Origin: Pyropia haitanensis
Lineage: Eukaryota > Rhodophyta > Bangiophyceae > Bangiales > Bangiaceae
Direction: 5' to 3'
Assembly: GCA_008729055.1 (NCBI GenBank)
Contig: SDUX01000004.1
Coordinates: 5,844,559 to 5,908,558 of the forward strand
DNA: 64,000 nt
Made by a program: the position numbers and the translations under genes. Below, one piece after another: positions 10,718 through 20,794 of this stretch (within the stretch, counting starts at the first letter, position 1; each line of letters starts with the position of its first letter). Below the pieces are notes generated by a model. That model saw nothing but the letters and a program-made list of their open reading frames with translations. It ran no database searches and was not told the origin of the DNA.

Positions 10718-11320
10718 GCCGCCGCAGCCACGGTCGACAGCCGCGGCAGACCTTTAAGGTCCTCGGTCGGCAGTGACTACTGCTAGGACCGCTCAAGGGG
10801 CCCCGCGGTGGGAGAGGGGGGGACGCGAGGAGAGCGCGGTCGTGCGCCCCCGCCCGTGCCCCCCCCCAAGCGTGCGCCAACAACGACGGGGAATGCATTA
10901 CTGAACGCACGACCTGCCACGGCGCAGTGGCGGTCGGGCACTCTCTCGGCCGGGGGCAGGGGGAGCGCCGGACCCGGCAGGCGCACCAGCTCGCCAGCGC
11001 TCGTTGGGAGGGGTGGCGTCCATGACCGCCAAGCAGAGCGGCTTCACACAAGAGCCACGGGGGTGAAGGGCGGCGGGAGACAAAAAAAAAAGCACTCGGC
11101 AGCTACCTCCCCTCCTTCCCGGTCCCTGCCCAGCCGTCGACCGAACCATGGCATCCAGGCGCCGGCGGGCGTCCGCCTCCCCCGGCCGCAACCAACGCAA
11201 GTCACACCCCCCGCCACACGGGCAACGGCACCGCACCACGGGCCAGCGTTGTCAGTCAGCCATCTAGCGGTGGCCGCAGCGCACCGCCGTGCCTTCCGCC
11301 GGTGCAGCGTGGCGGGTGGT

Positions 11321-11380
11321 GCAGCGCGGTCGGCCGCGGTGCAGCGCGGTCGGCCGCGGTGCAGCGCGGTCGGCCGCGGT
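11321..11380. repeat. 20-bp tandem repeat, three full units
   Basis: GCAGCGCGGTCGGCCGCGGT is repeated three times without interruption. A partial unit precedes it and another begins immediately after before the sequence diverges. No coding role is apparent. Confidence 0.9.
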
Positions 11381-12137
11381 GCAGCGACGACGGCGCGCCC
11401 TCCGTGGGGAGACGCCTCGACGGCCACAAAAAAAAAAAAACGGCAGGGATCCCCGCGGCCGACCGCACCCGCCCGACGTACTGACAACGCCACCGCGCGG
11501 GAGAGGGCCGGCGCAGCACAAGTGTGCACCGTCGGGGAGCGACGCGTTGACCGGCACCGCCCAGTCCGCGGAAATTATTTCGACAGCGCGACGGGGGCGC
11601 GCGTCCACGCTGACCGCCACCACCCCGCGGTCACAGCTACCAAGGCTATATAGACTGAGGCGCATGAGCGGGCCGCGGTCATGCGCGGACGTGAGGATGG
11701 CGTAGATGGTACGGCAGCAGGTCGTCGTGACCGTTCCAAGTACTGTATTATGGCTGCTCTTCCGTCAAGATTCTTGGTCCACGGTCGTATTTCCTTTCGA
11801 ATAAGTCTGGCTCCTCCCACCAAGTTGAGACGCATCCGTTCAAGTCGAGGGAGTGAGTGCGCGTCGAAGCGGCGTCAACCGCGAGGACCAAGCCGGTGCA
11901 CGTGTCTGCCCGATCGTGCCCGCGCTGTGCGGTCGTTCGATCTGCCTACCTTCGGCTCCCCCCCCATTCTTTCCCCGCCCCCCCCTCATCCTCTCACGGC
12001 GCCAACCCCCTCTCATCCGCTCACGGCACCCGCCCCCCCTTGTTTCGACTACCGACACTTCCCCTCGTCTTTGCTGCGACGCCCTTTTGCCTTGGGACCA
12101 GTGACGCGCCGGCGGCTGGCCGCCGGGCGGGGTCACC

Positions 12138-12341
12138 ATGCCCAAGCGCACCTTCATCCCCAACCTGCTCAAGTACCGGCGCACGCACGGCTTCCTCCAC
12201 CGGTTGCACGACAACCCGCAGCTGCTGGCGCGGCAGAAGCGCGTCATGTACCAGAACCGCCACCGGTGGGCGCAGGAGGGGCCCAAGGCCAACTTCTTCC
12301 GCCGCCTCCCGCGGCAGATGGTGCTGCCGCCGTTCCCGTAG
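12138..12341 (+). CDS. bL34-family ribosomal protein, probably mitochondrial
   Basis: bL34 is a very small, basic protein of the bacterial-type large ribosomal subunit; nuclear copies serve mitochondria or plastids. The 67-residue product reads PKRTFIPNLLKYRRTHGF, which carries the family signature KRTF-x-P-x-x-LK-x-x-R-x-HGF, then HRL and LARQKR. After that it departs from bacterial bL34: instead of the KGR-rich end it has NRHRWAQEGPKANFF and RRLPRQMVLPPFP, making it about 20 residues longer than the bacterial protein. No separate transit peptide is visible, as is common for this tiny basic protein. The start context is GGTCACCATG. Red algal plastid genomes usually encode their own L34, so a mitochondrial destination is more likely; that is inference. 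Confidence 0.8.
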   Translation: MPKRTFIPNLLKYRRTHGFLHRLHDNPQLLARQKRVMYQNRHRWAQEGPKANFFRRLPRQMVLPPFP

Positions 12342-13078
12342 CGACCGACACCCACCGGGCGCTGTGGTTGGGTGGGGGGTGTGTGTGCGGTGGTGGGGGT
12401 GGGGGAGGGGTGGTGGGACGTTGCCGGCCGCGGCACCGTGGCTGTGACCCGCGCGTGCCGTGGCGGTGTGCGGGTATGGGCGTGGGGAACCGGGGGGCTG
12501 GCTGTGACGCACCAGCCGTGTCGCACGTGACTCTTGTGGGGAAGGGGTTGAAGATCCATAAGACATTTCACGGGTCCGCGGCGACGACGTATGGGCTGTT
12601 GGCTCACGTGTGTCGCTGGTCGAGAGCGTGCGGGCTCAGTCCTGCCGCCTGCCTCTGCCCCAGCCTCCCGCTGCACCACTTCCCCCTGCTCTCCATACTC
12701 CCTCTCATCTCTTCCAGTTGGCCGAGGGAGACGAGGTCGCGGAGGCCCGCGTTAAGGAACAGCCGGTCGGTCGGCGCGGGTGCGGAGGCAGTGTGGAACC
12801 GGATGTGGTTTCACAAGCCTCACATCCAGGGTACTGACTTTGGTGACCAGCGTACTGTTCACATAATTCAGCATCGCACAATGGCGCGTCGGGTCACCAG
12901 CGGCGTCGGCGGCGGCGGGATCCCGCCGACCGCGCCGCTTTCGCGTCTGTCCGCTTCCCCCGCAGTGGTATCCTCTCCGCCCCTCCGCCGGCAGCCCGCC
13001 CCCCTCGTCTCCTGCCCCCACCCCCCCCCCACCCCCCCCTTGCCCCCCTCACCTCCCGCCCGCGTGCACCTGTCCGCC
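12342..13078. other. intergenic between bL34 and importin-4
   Basis: The sequence is GT-rich just after bL34, then moderately less GC-rich between about 12540 and 12890, then a C-rich leader before the importin ATG. No gene is recognised. The importin frame is open through part of this stretch but lacks family-like sequence before 13079. Confidence 0.55.
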
Positions 13079-16000
13079 ATGGACATGGCGCCAGGCCCAC
13101 CGGCGGCCACCACCGCCGCGGCCGCGGCGGCGGGCGCCCCCCTGGAGTCCCTCCTGTCGGCGCTGCTCACCCCCTCCTCGGCCGCCATCGCGGCGGCCGA
13201 GGCCGCCCTCCGCGCGCGCGGCCGCTCCCCCGCCATCCTCCCCGACCTCCTCCGCGTCTTATCTGCGGCCGGCACCGCACCGGCGATACGACAGACCGCG
13301 GGGGTGCTGCTCCGGCGGTACGCCCGCCGGCACGCGCCGGCGCTCCCGGCCGACGACGTGCGCGCGCTGCTCGCCGCGCTGCTGGGCGTTGCCGCCGCGG
13401 GCGACGACGATGCGGGGGTGGGTGACGGCGGCGCCACGCCGCCCGTCGTGCGCCGCGCGGCGGTCGCCGCCGTGGCCTCGCTGCTGCCCGACGCCCCCCC
13501 CGGCAGCGCGGCAGACGTGCTGGCCGTCGCGGCCCGCCTCGGCGGCTCACCATCCCGGTCGGTGGCGGCCCGCGAGGCGGCGGTGTCCCTCGCGGGCGGC
13601 GTCGCGGAGCTCGAGTCCCCCGCCGCCGCGCCGGCCGTCGCGGCGGTGCTGGCCGCGGGCCTGGCCGACGCCGCGCCCGCCGTACGGCTCGTCGCGGTCA
13701 AGGCCGTCGGGACGGTGCTCGGGTCGGACTGGGAGGGGGAGGGCGGCGCAGGTGCGGAGGCGGACGCGGCCACCGCCGAGCGGGCGGTCCGGCCGCTGCT
13801 GGTGGCGGCGCTGGCGCTGGTGGGGGCCCCCCCAACGGCGGCGGCGGGTGGTGGTGCTGTCAATGGCGACGCTGACGACTGGGCCGAGACCGCGACGGCG
13901 GTGTTTGGGCTACTGCAGGAGCTCCTCGAAGTGCAGTCCCCCGCGCTGCGGCCGGTCTTTGGCGCCGCCGCGACCGCGGCGGTGGCGGTGCTGGGCAACG
14001 GCGCCGCGCCCGGGTCGGCGCGGGCCGCGGCGGGGGAGCTGGTCGCCGCCGCCGCGGGGGAGCGGCCAAAGACGTTTCGGCGGGCGGGGCTGGTCGACCC
14101 GGCCGTTGACGCGGCGGTGGGGCTCCTCCTCGAGGCCGCCACCGCGTCCGCCACCGATGGCGGGGGGGACGCCAACGGGGAGGGCGCCATGGGCGATGAT
14201 GCCGACGCGGGTGATGGCGACCCCGCGGGCGACGAGGCCGACGATGAGGGCGGCGATGACGAGTGGCGGCCGGGCGTCCTCGCGGCGCGCCTCCTCGACG
14301 CGCTCGCGTCGGAGGAGCTGCTCGTCAACCGCGTCTTTGCGCGCACCGCCGCGGTCGCGCAGCGGGTGCTGGCCGAGGCGGGCGGCGCCGCGGCGGCGGC
14401 GCCGGCCGCGGGGGCGCCCGCCGCGGCGGCTGCCGCCGCCGCCGCCGCCGCCACCGCCGCCCGCCGCGCCGTCGCGTACCGGTGCCTGAGCCTGGTCGCC
14501 GCCGCGGCGGGCGCGGCGCTCGCCGCCGCCGCGGGCGCCACCCCCCCCGGCGTGACCGGCCTCATGGGCGCCCTCATCGCCGCGGCGGGCGCCGAGGCGC
14601 ACCCGCGACCCCGCGCGGCGGCGGTGCGGGCGCTCGCGTCGGCGGCGGCGGCGCTCGCCTACGGCGGCGGCATTGGGGGGGATGACGATGACGCCGCCGC
14701 CGCCGCGGCGGCGGCGGCGCTGGCGGGGATCCGCGACGGCGCGCTGCGCGCGGCGGTCGCGGCGCTGCGTGACCCGTCGCTGCGCGTGCGCCTGGCGGGG
14801 TGCCACGCGGTCGAGTGCGTGCTGGGACTGTACGAGGAGGACGAGGACGAGGAGGAGGAGGCGGAGGGGGGGGGGGGCGGCGTCGGGGCCACGTCAGCGG
14901 CTGGTGGTGGGGGGGCTGCGGGCGGCTACCGCCCGCTGGCCGACTGGGTGGACGAAATCGCCGCGGGGCTGTCGGCGGTCGGCGAGGGCGGCAGCGAGGC
15001 GGCCGTCGCGGCGGCGGCGGCGCTCGCCGACGCGGCGGGCGCGTCGCTGGCCGCGTCGGCCGCCTTCCCGGGGCTCGTTGCGGGTGTTGCGGCGCTGATG
15101 GCCCGCCGGGGGGGGGACAGCGTCGGCGTGCGGGCGGCGGCGACGGCGGCGGCGGGCTCCCTCGTTGCCGCGTGTGCCGGCGTGGATACCGGCGGGGGTG
15201 GGGGAGGGGGTGGGGGTGCGGGTGGGGGTGAAGGTGGGGGTGGGGGGGTGGGTGCCGCCGCGACCGCCGCGCGGTCGGCGGTGGTGGCGCCGCTGGCCGA
15301 GGCGGCGCTCGCGGGGACGGCCGACGAGTGGGAGGAGCCGGAGCTGAAGGAGGCGACGTACGTGTTTTTCGCGCGCCTCGTCGACGCCCACGGGGCGGTG
15401 GCGGCCGCGTCGGTGGCGGGGCGGCTGCTGCCGCTGCTGACCGACACGCTCGCGCGGGATGACGGGGTGATCACGGGGGGGAAGGCGCGCCGCGACGGCG
15501 ACGGCGGCGGCGGCGGCGGCGGCGGCGGTACCCACGACGGTGCCGACGGCAACGACGACGACGACGAGGGCGTGGAGGAGAGCGACAGCGACGGCGGGGA
15601 CCTGGTGCTCAGCGTCCGGACGGCGGCGCTCGACGAAAAGGCGGCCGCGCTCGAGGTGCTCGGCGCGCTCGCCGAGGCGCTCGCGCCCGGCGGGGAGCTC
15701 CCCGCCGGCGCGTACGCCACCCCCGGCTGGGCGCCGCCCGCCGACTACTCGGCGGCGGGCGTGCGGGCGGCGGCGGCGGCCGCCGCGGCGCCCGCCGCCG
15801 CCCTCCACGGCTACTTTCACGAGGAGGTCCGCGGCGGCGCGCTGCGGGCGACGAGCCGGCTCCTCGCCGCCGGCTTTTTCCCGCCCGCCGCCGCCGCGGC
15901 GGCCACGTCAGGCGGCGCGGCCGCCGCGGCCGCCGCGGCCGACGCGGTCGCCGAGGCGCTGCTGCTCGCCGCCGAGGCGGCCGACGGGGACGATGACCCG

Positions 16001-17413
16001 CGGGTGGCGGCGACGGGCCTCGCCGCGATCACGACGCTGTGCACCAGCCGCCACGCGGCGGCGGCGGCGGCCGCGGCGGCGGCGGTGCCGCGCGTGCAGG
16101 GGCGGCTGACGCGGGCGCTCGGCGCGCTGCTCCGCGGCGTCGCGCGGTGCCAGGCGGGCGGGCTCGACGACACGGACGATGAGGAGGGCGGCGACGGCGG
16201 CGACGGCGATGGCGACGGCGACGGCGACGGCGGCGGCGCGGGCGTGCGCGTGTGGCGGTCGGCGGGCGCGGCGCGGCAGGTGCTGGTGGATGAGCTCGCG
16301 GCCGCGCTGCCGGCGGTCGCCGCCGCCGCGCCGGCCACGTTTGCGGTTGACGCGCTGGCGCTGGCGTCGCCGCTCGCCGCCGCGTTTTGTACGCCCGCCG
16401 CCCCGCCGGGCGACCGCGCGCAGGCGGTGGGCGCCATGGCCGAGACGCTCTCCCGCCTCCGCGGCGGCGGCGGCGGCGGCGGCGGCACCGCTGCCGCCGC
16501 CGCCGCCACCCCGCCGCCCCCTCCGTCGACGGCCGCCGACGGGGAGCCGCCCGCCCCCCCCACGCCGGCGGCCGTCGCCGACGCGCTCGACCGCCTCTGC
16601 CAAGGGTGCCTGCCGCTGGCCACCGCCGCGGCGGCGGCGCCCGCCTCTGCCGCCCTCCGCCGCAACGGCGTGTACCTGCTCGGCGTCGTCCACGCGCGGG
16701 TGCGGCCCGCCACGCCGGCGGGCGCGGCCGTGTGGGCGGCCGCGCCCGACACGCTGCGCGTCCTGCAGGCGCGCCTCGAGCCCGCCACCGAGGCCGCCGC
16801 GGCGGTGCGGGACAACGCGGCGGGCGCGCTCGGCCGGCTCGTTACGGCGGCGGTGGTGGCGGCCGGCCCGGCGGCCGCCACCGGCGGCAGCGGCGGCGGC
16901 AGCAGCAGCAGCAACGGCGGCAGCAGCAATGGCGGCGGCGCGCGCGGGCCGCTGCTGTCGGCGGGCGTGCTGCGCTCCGCGGCGCTGCTGCTGGCGGCGG
17001 CGCTGCCGCTCGGCGCCGACCCGGACGAGCTCCTCCCCGTCGCGGCGGGCCTCGCCGCACTCGCCGTCGCCGACCCGGCGGGCGCGGACGTGGTGCACGT
17101 GCCGGCCGTGGCCGCCGCGACGGCGGGCGCGCTCGTCGGCGCGCTGCTCGTCGTTGCCCGCTCCCCCGGCGCCGGGGGGGGATCCGCCGCCCTCCCCGCC
17201 GCTGCCGCGTCGGCCGGCGCCACGGCCGGCGGGCGGGCGTCCCCGCCGAGTGCCGAGCCGGCCGGCAGCCCGGCCGACGCGCTCGCCGAGGGCGACGTGC
17301 CGCGCATGGTCGCGGCGCTGCGGCTGGTCGTTGCCGCGGGGGGGGCGGGCGTGCTCGGCCGGCTCGGCCTGCCGGACGCGGACCGCCAGGCGGTCGAGGC
17401 GTGGCTCCGCTGA
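13079..17413 (+). CDS. IPO4: importin-4 / Kap123-type karyopherin, HEAT-repeat nuclear import receptor
   Basis: Karyopherins of this group carry ribosomal proteins and histones into the nucleus with Ran. The 1,444-residue product is an alpha-helical HEAT array. The N-terminal repeat has PAIRQTAGVLLRRY (about residue 68), the karyopherin RQ-x-A-x-x-L-L-R-R pattern. Later come VRLVAVKAVGTVLG, LRDPSLRVRLAGCHAVECVL, PELKEATYVFFARLV (about residue 752), DEKAAALEVLGALAEAL and FHEEVRGGALRATSRLL (about residue 913), all matching importin-4-like helices. It is about 360 residues longer than typical family members because acidic and Gly/Ala-rich loops are inserted, such as YEEDEDEEEEAEG. The ATG at 13079 (CGCCATGG) precedes the first HEAT helix. 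The frame is open for 4.3 kb without breaks, unlike several neighbours. Importin-5 is the main alternative. Confidence 0.82.
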   Translation: MDMAPGPPAATTAAAAAAGAPLESLLSALLTPSSAAIAAAEAALRARGRSPAILPDLLRVLSAAGTAPAIRQTAGVLLRRYARRHAPALPADDVRALLAALLGVAAAGDDDAGVGDGGATPPVVRRAAVAAVASLLPDAPPGSAADVLAVAARLGGSPSRSVAAREAAVSLAGGVAELESPAAAPAVAAVLAAGLADAAPAVRLVAVKAVGTVLGSDWEGEGGAGAEADAATAERAVRPLLVAALALVGAPPTAAAGGGAVNGDADDWAETATAVFGLLQELLEVQSPALRPVFGAAATAAVAVLGNGAAPGSARAAAGELVAAAAGERPKTFRRAGLVDPAVDAAVGLLLEAATASATDGGGDANGEGAMGDDADAGDGDPAGDEADDEGGDDEWRPGVLAARLLDALASEELLVNRVFARTAAVAQRVLAEAGGAAAAAPAAGAPAAAAAAAAAAATAARRAVAYRCLSLVAAAAGAALAAAAGATPPGVTGLMGALIAAAGAEAHPRPRAAAVRALASAAAALAYGGGIGGDDDDAAAAAAAAALAGIRDGALRAAVAALRDPSLRVRLAGCHAVECVLGLYEEDEDEEEEAEGGGGGVGATSAAGGGGAAGGYRPLADWVDEIAAGLSAVGEGGSEAAVAAAAALADAAGASLAASAAFPGLVAGVAALMARRGGDSVGVRAAATAAAGSLVAACAGVDTGGGGGGGGGAGGGEGGGGGVGAAATAARSAVVAPLAEAALAGTADEWEEPELKEATYVFFARLVDAHGAVAAASVAGRLLPLLTDTLARDDGVITGGKARRDGDGGGGGGGGGTHDGADGNDDDDEGVEESDSDGGDLVLSVRTAALDEKAAALEVLGALAEALAPGGELPAGAYATPGWAPPADYSAAGVRAAAAAAAAPAAALHGYFHEEVRGGALRATSRLLAAGFFPPAAAAAATSGGAAAAAAAADAVAEALLLAAEAADGDDDPRVAATGLAAITTLCTSRHAAAAAAAAAAVPRVQGRLTRALGALLRGVARCQAGGLDDTDDEEGGDGGDGDGDGDGDGGGAGVRVWRSAGAARQVLVDELAAALPAVAAAAPATFAVDALALASPLAAAFCTPAAPPGDRAQAVGAMAETLSRLRGGGGGGGGTAAAAAATPPPPPSTAADGEPPAPPTPAAVADALDRLCQGCLPLATAAAAAPASAALRRNGVYLLGVVHARVRPATPAGAAVWAAAPDTLRVLQARLEPATEAAAAVRDNAAGALGRLVTAAVVAAGPAAATGGSGGGSSSSNGGSSNGGGARGPLLSAGVLRSAALLLAAALPLGADPDELLPVAAGLAALAVADPAGADVVHVPAVAAATAGALVGALLVVARSPGAGGGSAALPAAAASAGATAGGRASPPSAEPAGSPADALAEGDVPRMVAALRLVVAAGGAGVLGRLGLPDADRQAVEAWLR

Positions 17414-17806
17414 CGTGCCGCCCCCGCCCCCGTGCGCGCCCTCGTGGGTAGGCACTCTACTTTAGGTTGTGGTAGACTCCCCCCGGTCAAATCGATGCGT
17501 CGCTGCGTCTCGCCCCGCCCCGTGCGTAGCGGCCCCGCCGCGGTGTGCTCGTGGCGGGCCGCCGCGCCACCGCCGCCGCTGGGGGGGCTCCCCGACCGCC
17601 GCCGCGGGTGGCCCAGGCGGCGGCGCGACGGGCATTGGTCGGCAGCACCCGTTTGGTGGGTGGCGGGCCGCGGCCCCCCGCCCCTTCCCCCCCTTCCTCC
17701 CCGATCGTCGGCACCCGCCACCAGCAGGGCCGCACGCTGGGCTCCCGCACCACCCGCCCGCCCGTCCGCACCCCCCCCGCCCCACCCCCGCCTCCCCTAC
17801 CAGCGA
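17414..17806. other. short intergenic between convergent importin-4 and CZIB
   Basis: This is the 3' flank of two convergent genes. It is GC-rich with C tracts; no motif or RNA gene was seen. Confidence 0.6.
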
Positions 17807-18385
17807 TTACTTGACCTTGACAAACCGGTACTCCCAGTCGGTGACGGCCATCTCCCCCCCCCCCGCCCCCCCCACGCCCTCGTCATACCCGTACCACTCG
17901 CCATCCTCAATGGTCGCGCCGTCCTCGACCGGTGCCCCCCCCCCCGCGACCGCCTCAAACGCCACATCGTCGGCAACGGTCCACGCGACAAGCTCCACGC
18001 CGCGGCAGTCAAACGACGCAAAGGGGGTCCAGCCGGGTCGCCGCGGCGCGGCGCCGACCCCCCCCTCCAGCGCCTGCCCGTCGACCGCGTCGTCATCGTC
18101 GGCGGCTTCCCCCCCAGCCGCCCCGCCGCCCACCCCGTACACGTGGTCGCCCGGCAGGAGCAGCACCGTATTGACGCGCCCACACAGCTTGCACTTGAGG
18201 CGGGCGGTGACGTCGCCGCCGCGGATGCCCTCGACGACCGCGTCCGCGCTGATGACGACGGGCTTGGGCGTCACCTCCCCGCACGCCGTGCACTTGATGG
18301 TCAGGTGCCACGGGTAGTTGGGGGGGGCGGTGAGGCTCGCCACGTTGGACAGCTCGGCCTGCACCTGCAGCTCAATCATGGGCAT
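17807..18385 (-). CDS. CZIB / UPF0587 (DUF866) zinc-binding protein
   Basis: This eukaryotic family (human C1orf123, CXXC motif containing zinc binding protein) is a small single-domain protein that binds zinc through paired CxxC motifs. The 192-residue product starts IELQVQAELSNVASL, then shows YPWHLTIKCTACGE and LKCKLCGRVNTVLLL, giving both CxxC pairs at the usual spacing. It continues with FASFDCRGVELVAW and the family C-terminal pattern ending YRFVKVK. Length is slightly above the roughly 160-residue family because of an Ala/Gly/Asp-rich loop between the CxxC half and the C-terminal half. Two in-frame Met codons sit at residues 1 and 3; the first is taken. No signal peptide or membrane segment is present, so it is probably cytosolic. 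It converges on importin-4 and diverges from the GT61 gene. Confidence 0.9.
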   Translation of the reverse strand: MPMIELQVQAELSNVASLTAPPNYPWHLTIKCTACGEVTPKPVVISADAVVEGIRGGDVTARLKCKLCGRVNTVLLLPGDHVYGVGGGAAGGEAADDDDAVDGQALEGGVGAAPRRPGWTPFASFDCRGVELVAWTVADDVAFEAVAGGGAPVEDGATIEDGEWYGYDEGVGGAGGGEMAVTDWEYRFVKVK

Positions 18386-19665
18386 CGTGGGCGTGTGGCG
18401 GCGGGGGCGGGGGGGGGGGGAGGAGAGGGAGAGGGAAAGAGGGCGAGGTGGGGGGGAGGGGGGGGAGAGGGGAAAAGGGCGGGGGGGGGAGGAGAGTGCG
18501 GCGAGAGGGGAGGAGGGTGTGGAGGGAGGGGCCGAGGACGTGGAGGTAGGTTGAAGTCAGCTAAAATGCAAGGCGTCAAAGGGGAGGGGGAGGGAGGAGC
18601 GGATAGTCTAGACAACCGAGGACGACCGACGGGACGGTCAGCGAGCGGGGCCGCCGCACACCGCCTTGAGCCCAGTGTCTGTGCTGCAGCAAGACGATGC
18701 CGGGCGCTCCTCGCTCATGTCGGTGATTCTCGTGATCCAGCTGGCTGCGGGCGTACGTAGACCGCGTCGAATTCGGGGCGACCCACATTGCGCCAGACGA
18801 TCGCCCCTGGCGGTGCCGTCACGCCGACTTGGTGCCGCCCCGACCATGGCCGTGCCGCACGCCACCCCCCCGCCCGCCGCGGTACCGTCGCCCGCCCCTG
18901 CTGACCAGTCACCACGCGTCGCCGCTCGCCCACCCCCCCCTGCCCCACCCCCCCCCCCCGTCTCCACCCGCGGTGCCGTCCCAATCCATCGCGTCTCATT
19001 CCATTGCTTCCCCGCGCGCCGCCGGCCGGCCGCCCGCGGCGGGCGTGGGCGGCGGCGCGCGCCGCGGCGGCCGCGGCGGTCGGCGCGGCCATGCGCGACC
19101 GTGCTCGTCGGTGGAGGGGGGGGGGGGAGAGGCGGGAGGGGGCAAGGCGGGGAGGACAGAGGGGAGGGGCGTGGACCGCGGTGGGGTAGGGTCCCCTAAC
19201 GGCCGGCGCGGCGTCGTAGACCGCGCGCCAGCGGCGGCGCGCCGCCTGGCCGCCGCCGCACGGGTGGCGGCCGCGTCGCACGACGGCCGTGCACGGCGTG
19301 GTGGGCGTTGGCGCTGGTGACGGCGCCGCGCGACGACGGTGTCGTCGTCGGGGGCGCCCCGCCGCGGACGCCGCCGTCGCCGTGGGCAACCGCGGGCCGC
19401 CACGGCTGGGGTTTGTGTGTCTGCGGAGGAGGGGGGGGGGGGGAGGGAGGTGTGGGGGGCAGGGGGGGTGGGGGGGAGCGGCGTAGGGCGGCCGTATCGG
19501 TCTGCCGACACGGCCCGCGACGCGGGCGCTGCTGTTGTGTGGCTGCCACTCTGTCTGCTGCGTTTTTGACTACCCCCGCCGAGGCGGCGCCCCTCTCTCC
19601 CTCGTAGACGGTGCCGCGGCGGCGGTAGCGGCGGCGGTCAAGCCGGGCGCCGCCCGTCGACGGCC
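18386..19665. other. divergent intergenic with a long polypurine tract
   Basis: Between CZIB (-) and GT61 (+). Positions about 18400-18600 are almost pure G/A on the plus strand, including runs of eight or more G. A second G-rich stretch spans 19110-19190 and another 19428-19480. No coding sequence was recognised. Confidence 0.6.
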
Positions 19666-19711
19666 ATGAGCCGCCGCATCCGCGCGGGCGGCTCGCGCCT
19701 GCCGGTGGGCC

Positions 19712-19761
<50 letters not shown>

Positions 19762-20762
19762 TGGGCCGCCGATGGGGGGACCAGCGACGGCAGCGCGTCG
19801 GCGCGGTGGGGCGGCTACGCGAGCAGCGCGAGCGGCTCGAGCCGACCGCGCCCGCCGCGGCGTCGTAGCGACGGTGGCGGCCGTGGTGGTGGTGGCGGCG
19901 GCGGCGGCGGCAGCGGCGGTGCCGGTGCCGGTGCCGGAGGGGCCGTGCCGGTGGACGGTAGCAGCTCGGAAGAGGAGGAGGTGGATGCTATGTACGTAAC
20001 GTCTGAGGCCATGCCGGCGGTGGCGGGGAGCGACAGTTGGGGGGGGGTGGCGGAGCCACCCCGCCCCCGGCCTACCAGCCGCGGTCGGGCGGCACGCCGC
20101 CCCCGGGGTGGCCCCCGTGACGGGCTTGGCCACGACCACCGACGCTCCCGTGACGGGTCTGGCCGCGGCCGCCGCCGCTCCCGTGATGCGTCTGGCGGCC
20201 GGCGAGGGCGTTCCCGTGACGAGTCTGGCGGCTGGCGGGGACACTCCCGTGACGGGTCTGGCCGCTGGTGGCGGCGCCCCCGTGACGGGTCTGGGGCGGG
20301 CGGCGGCGGCGGGGGCGGCGGCGGCGGCGGCGGTGACGACAACAGCAGCGGTACTGCGCAGGCTGCCGCGGCGGCCGCTGCTGCGGTGGCCGCCGAGGCC
20401 GCCACGTGGCCTCTGTTTTGGCCGCCCACGGCGTCTGCGTCTGTACGGCGGCGACGGGAGGCTACCGCGGCCGCCGCTGCCGCCGCCGCCGGCGTGGCGG
20501 GGGAGGGGGAGGGTGCCGGCAGCGGAGCCGCACCGCTGACGCCCGCGGCGGCCGACGGGTGGCCGCTAGACCCGTCCGCGTCTGCGGCGAGTGGCGGCCA
20601 CCGGCGGCGGCGGGGCGGGTCGCGGCGGGAGGTGGCGGCGCTCCCATCTGCGTCGACCGCCGCCGCGACCCCCGCCGGTGACCGTGACGCGTGGGGGGAG
20701 CCCGGCTGGGCCAGCCCGCCGCCACCGCCCGCGGGCGGTCGGGATCGCCGCCGCCGCCGCCG

Positions 20763-20794
<32 letters not shown>

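Larger units (their letters stand above)
10579..12137. other. divergent intergenic region
   Basis: This lies between the secreted-protein gene (-) and bL34 (+). It holds the TATA-like site at 10710, a 20-bp tandem repeat at 11321-11380, and a second TATA-like TATATAG near 11645 on the plus strand. A short less GC-rich stretch spans 11640-11840. No coding region was recognised. Confidence 0.55.
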
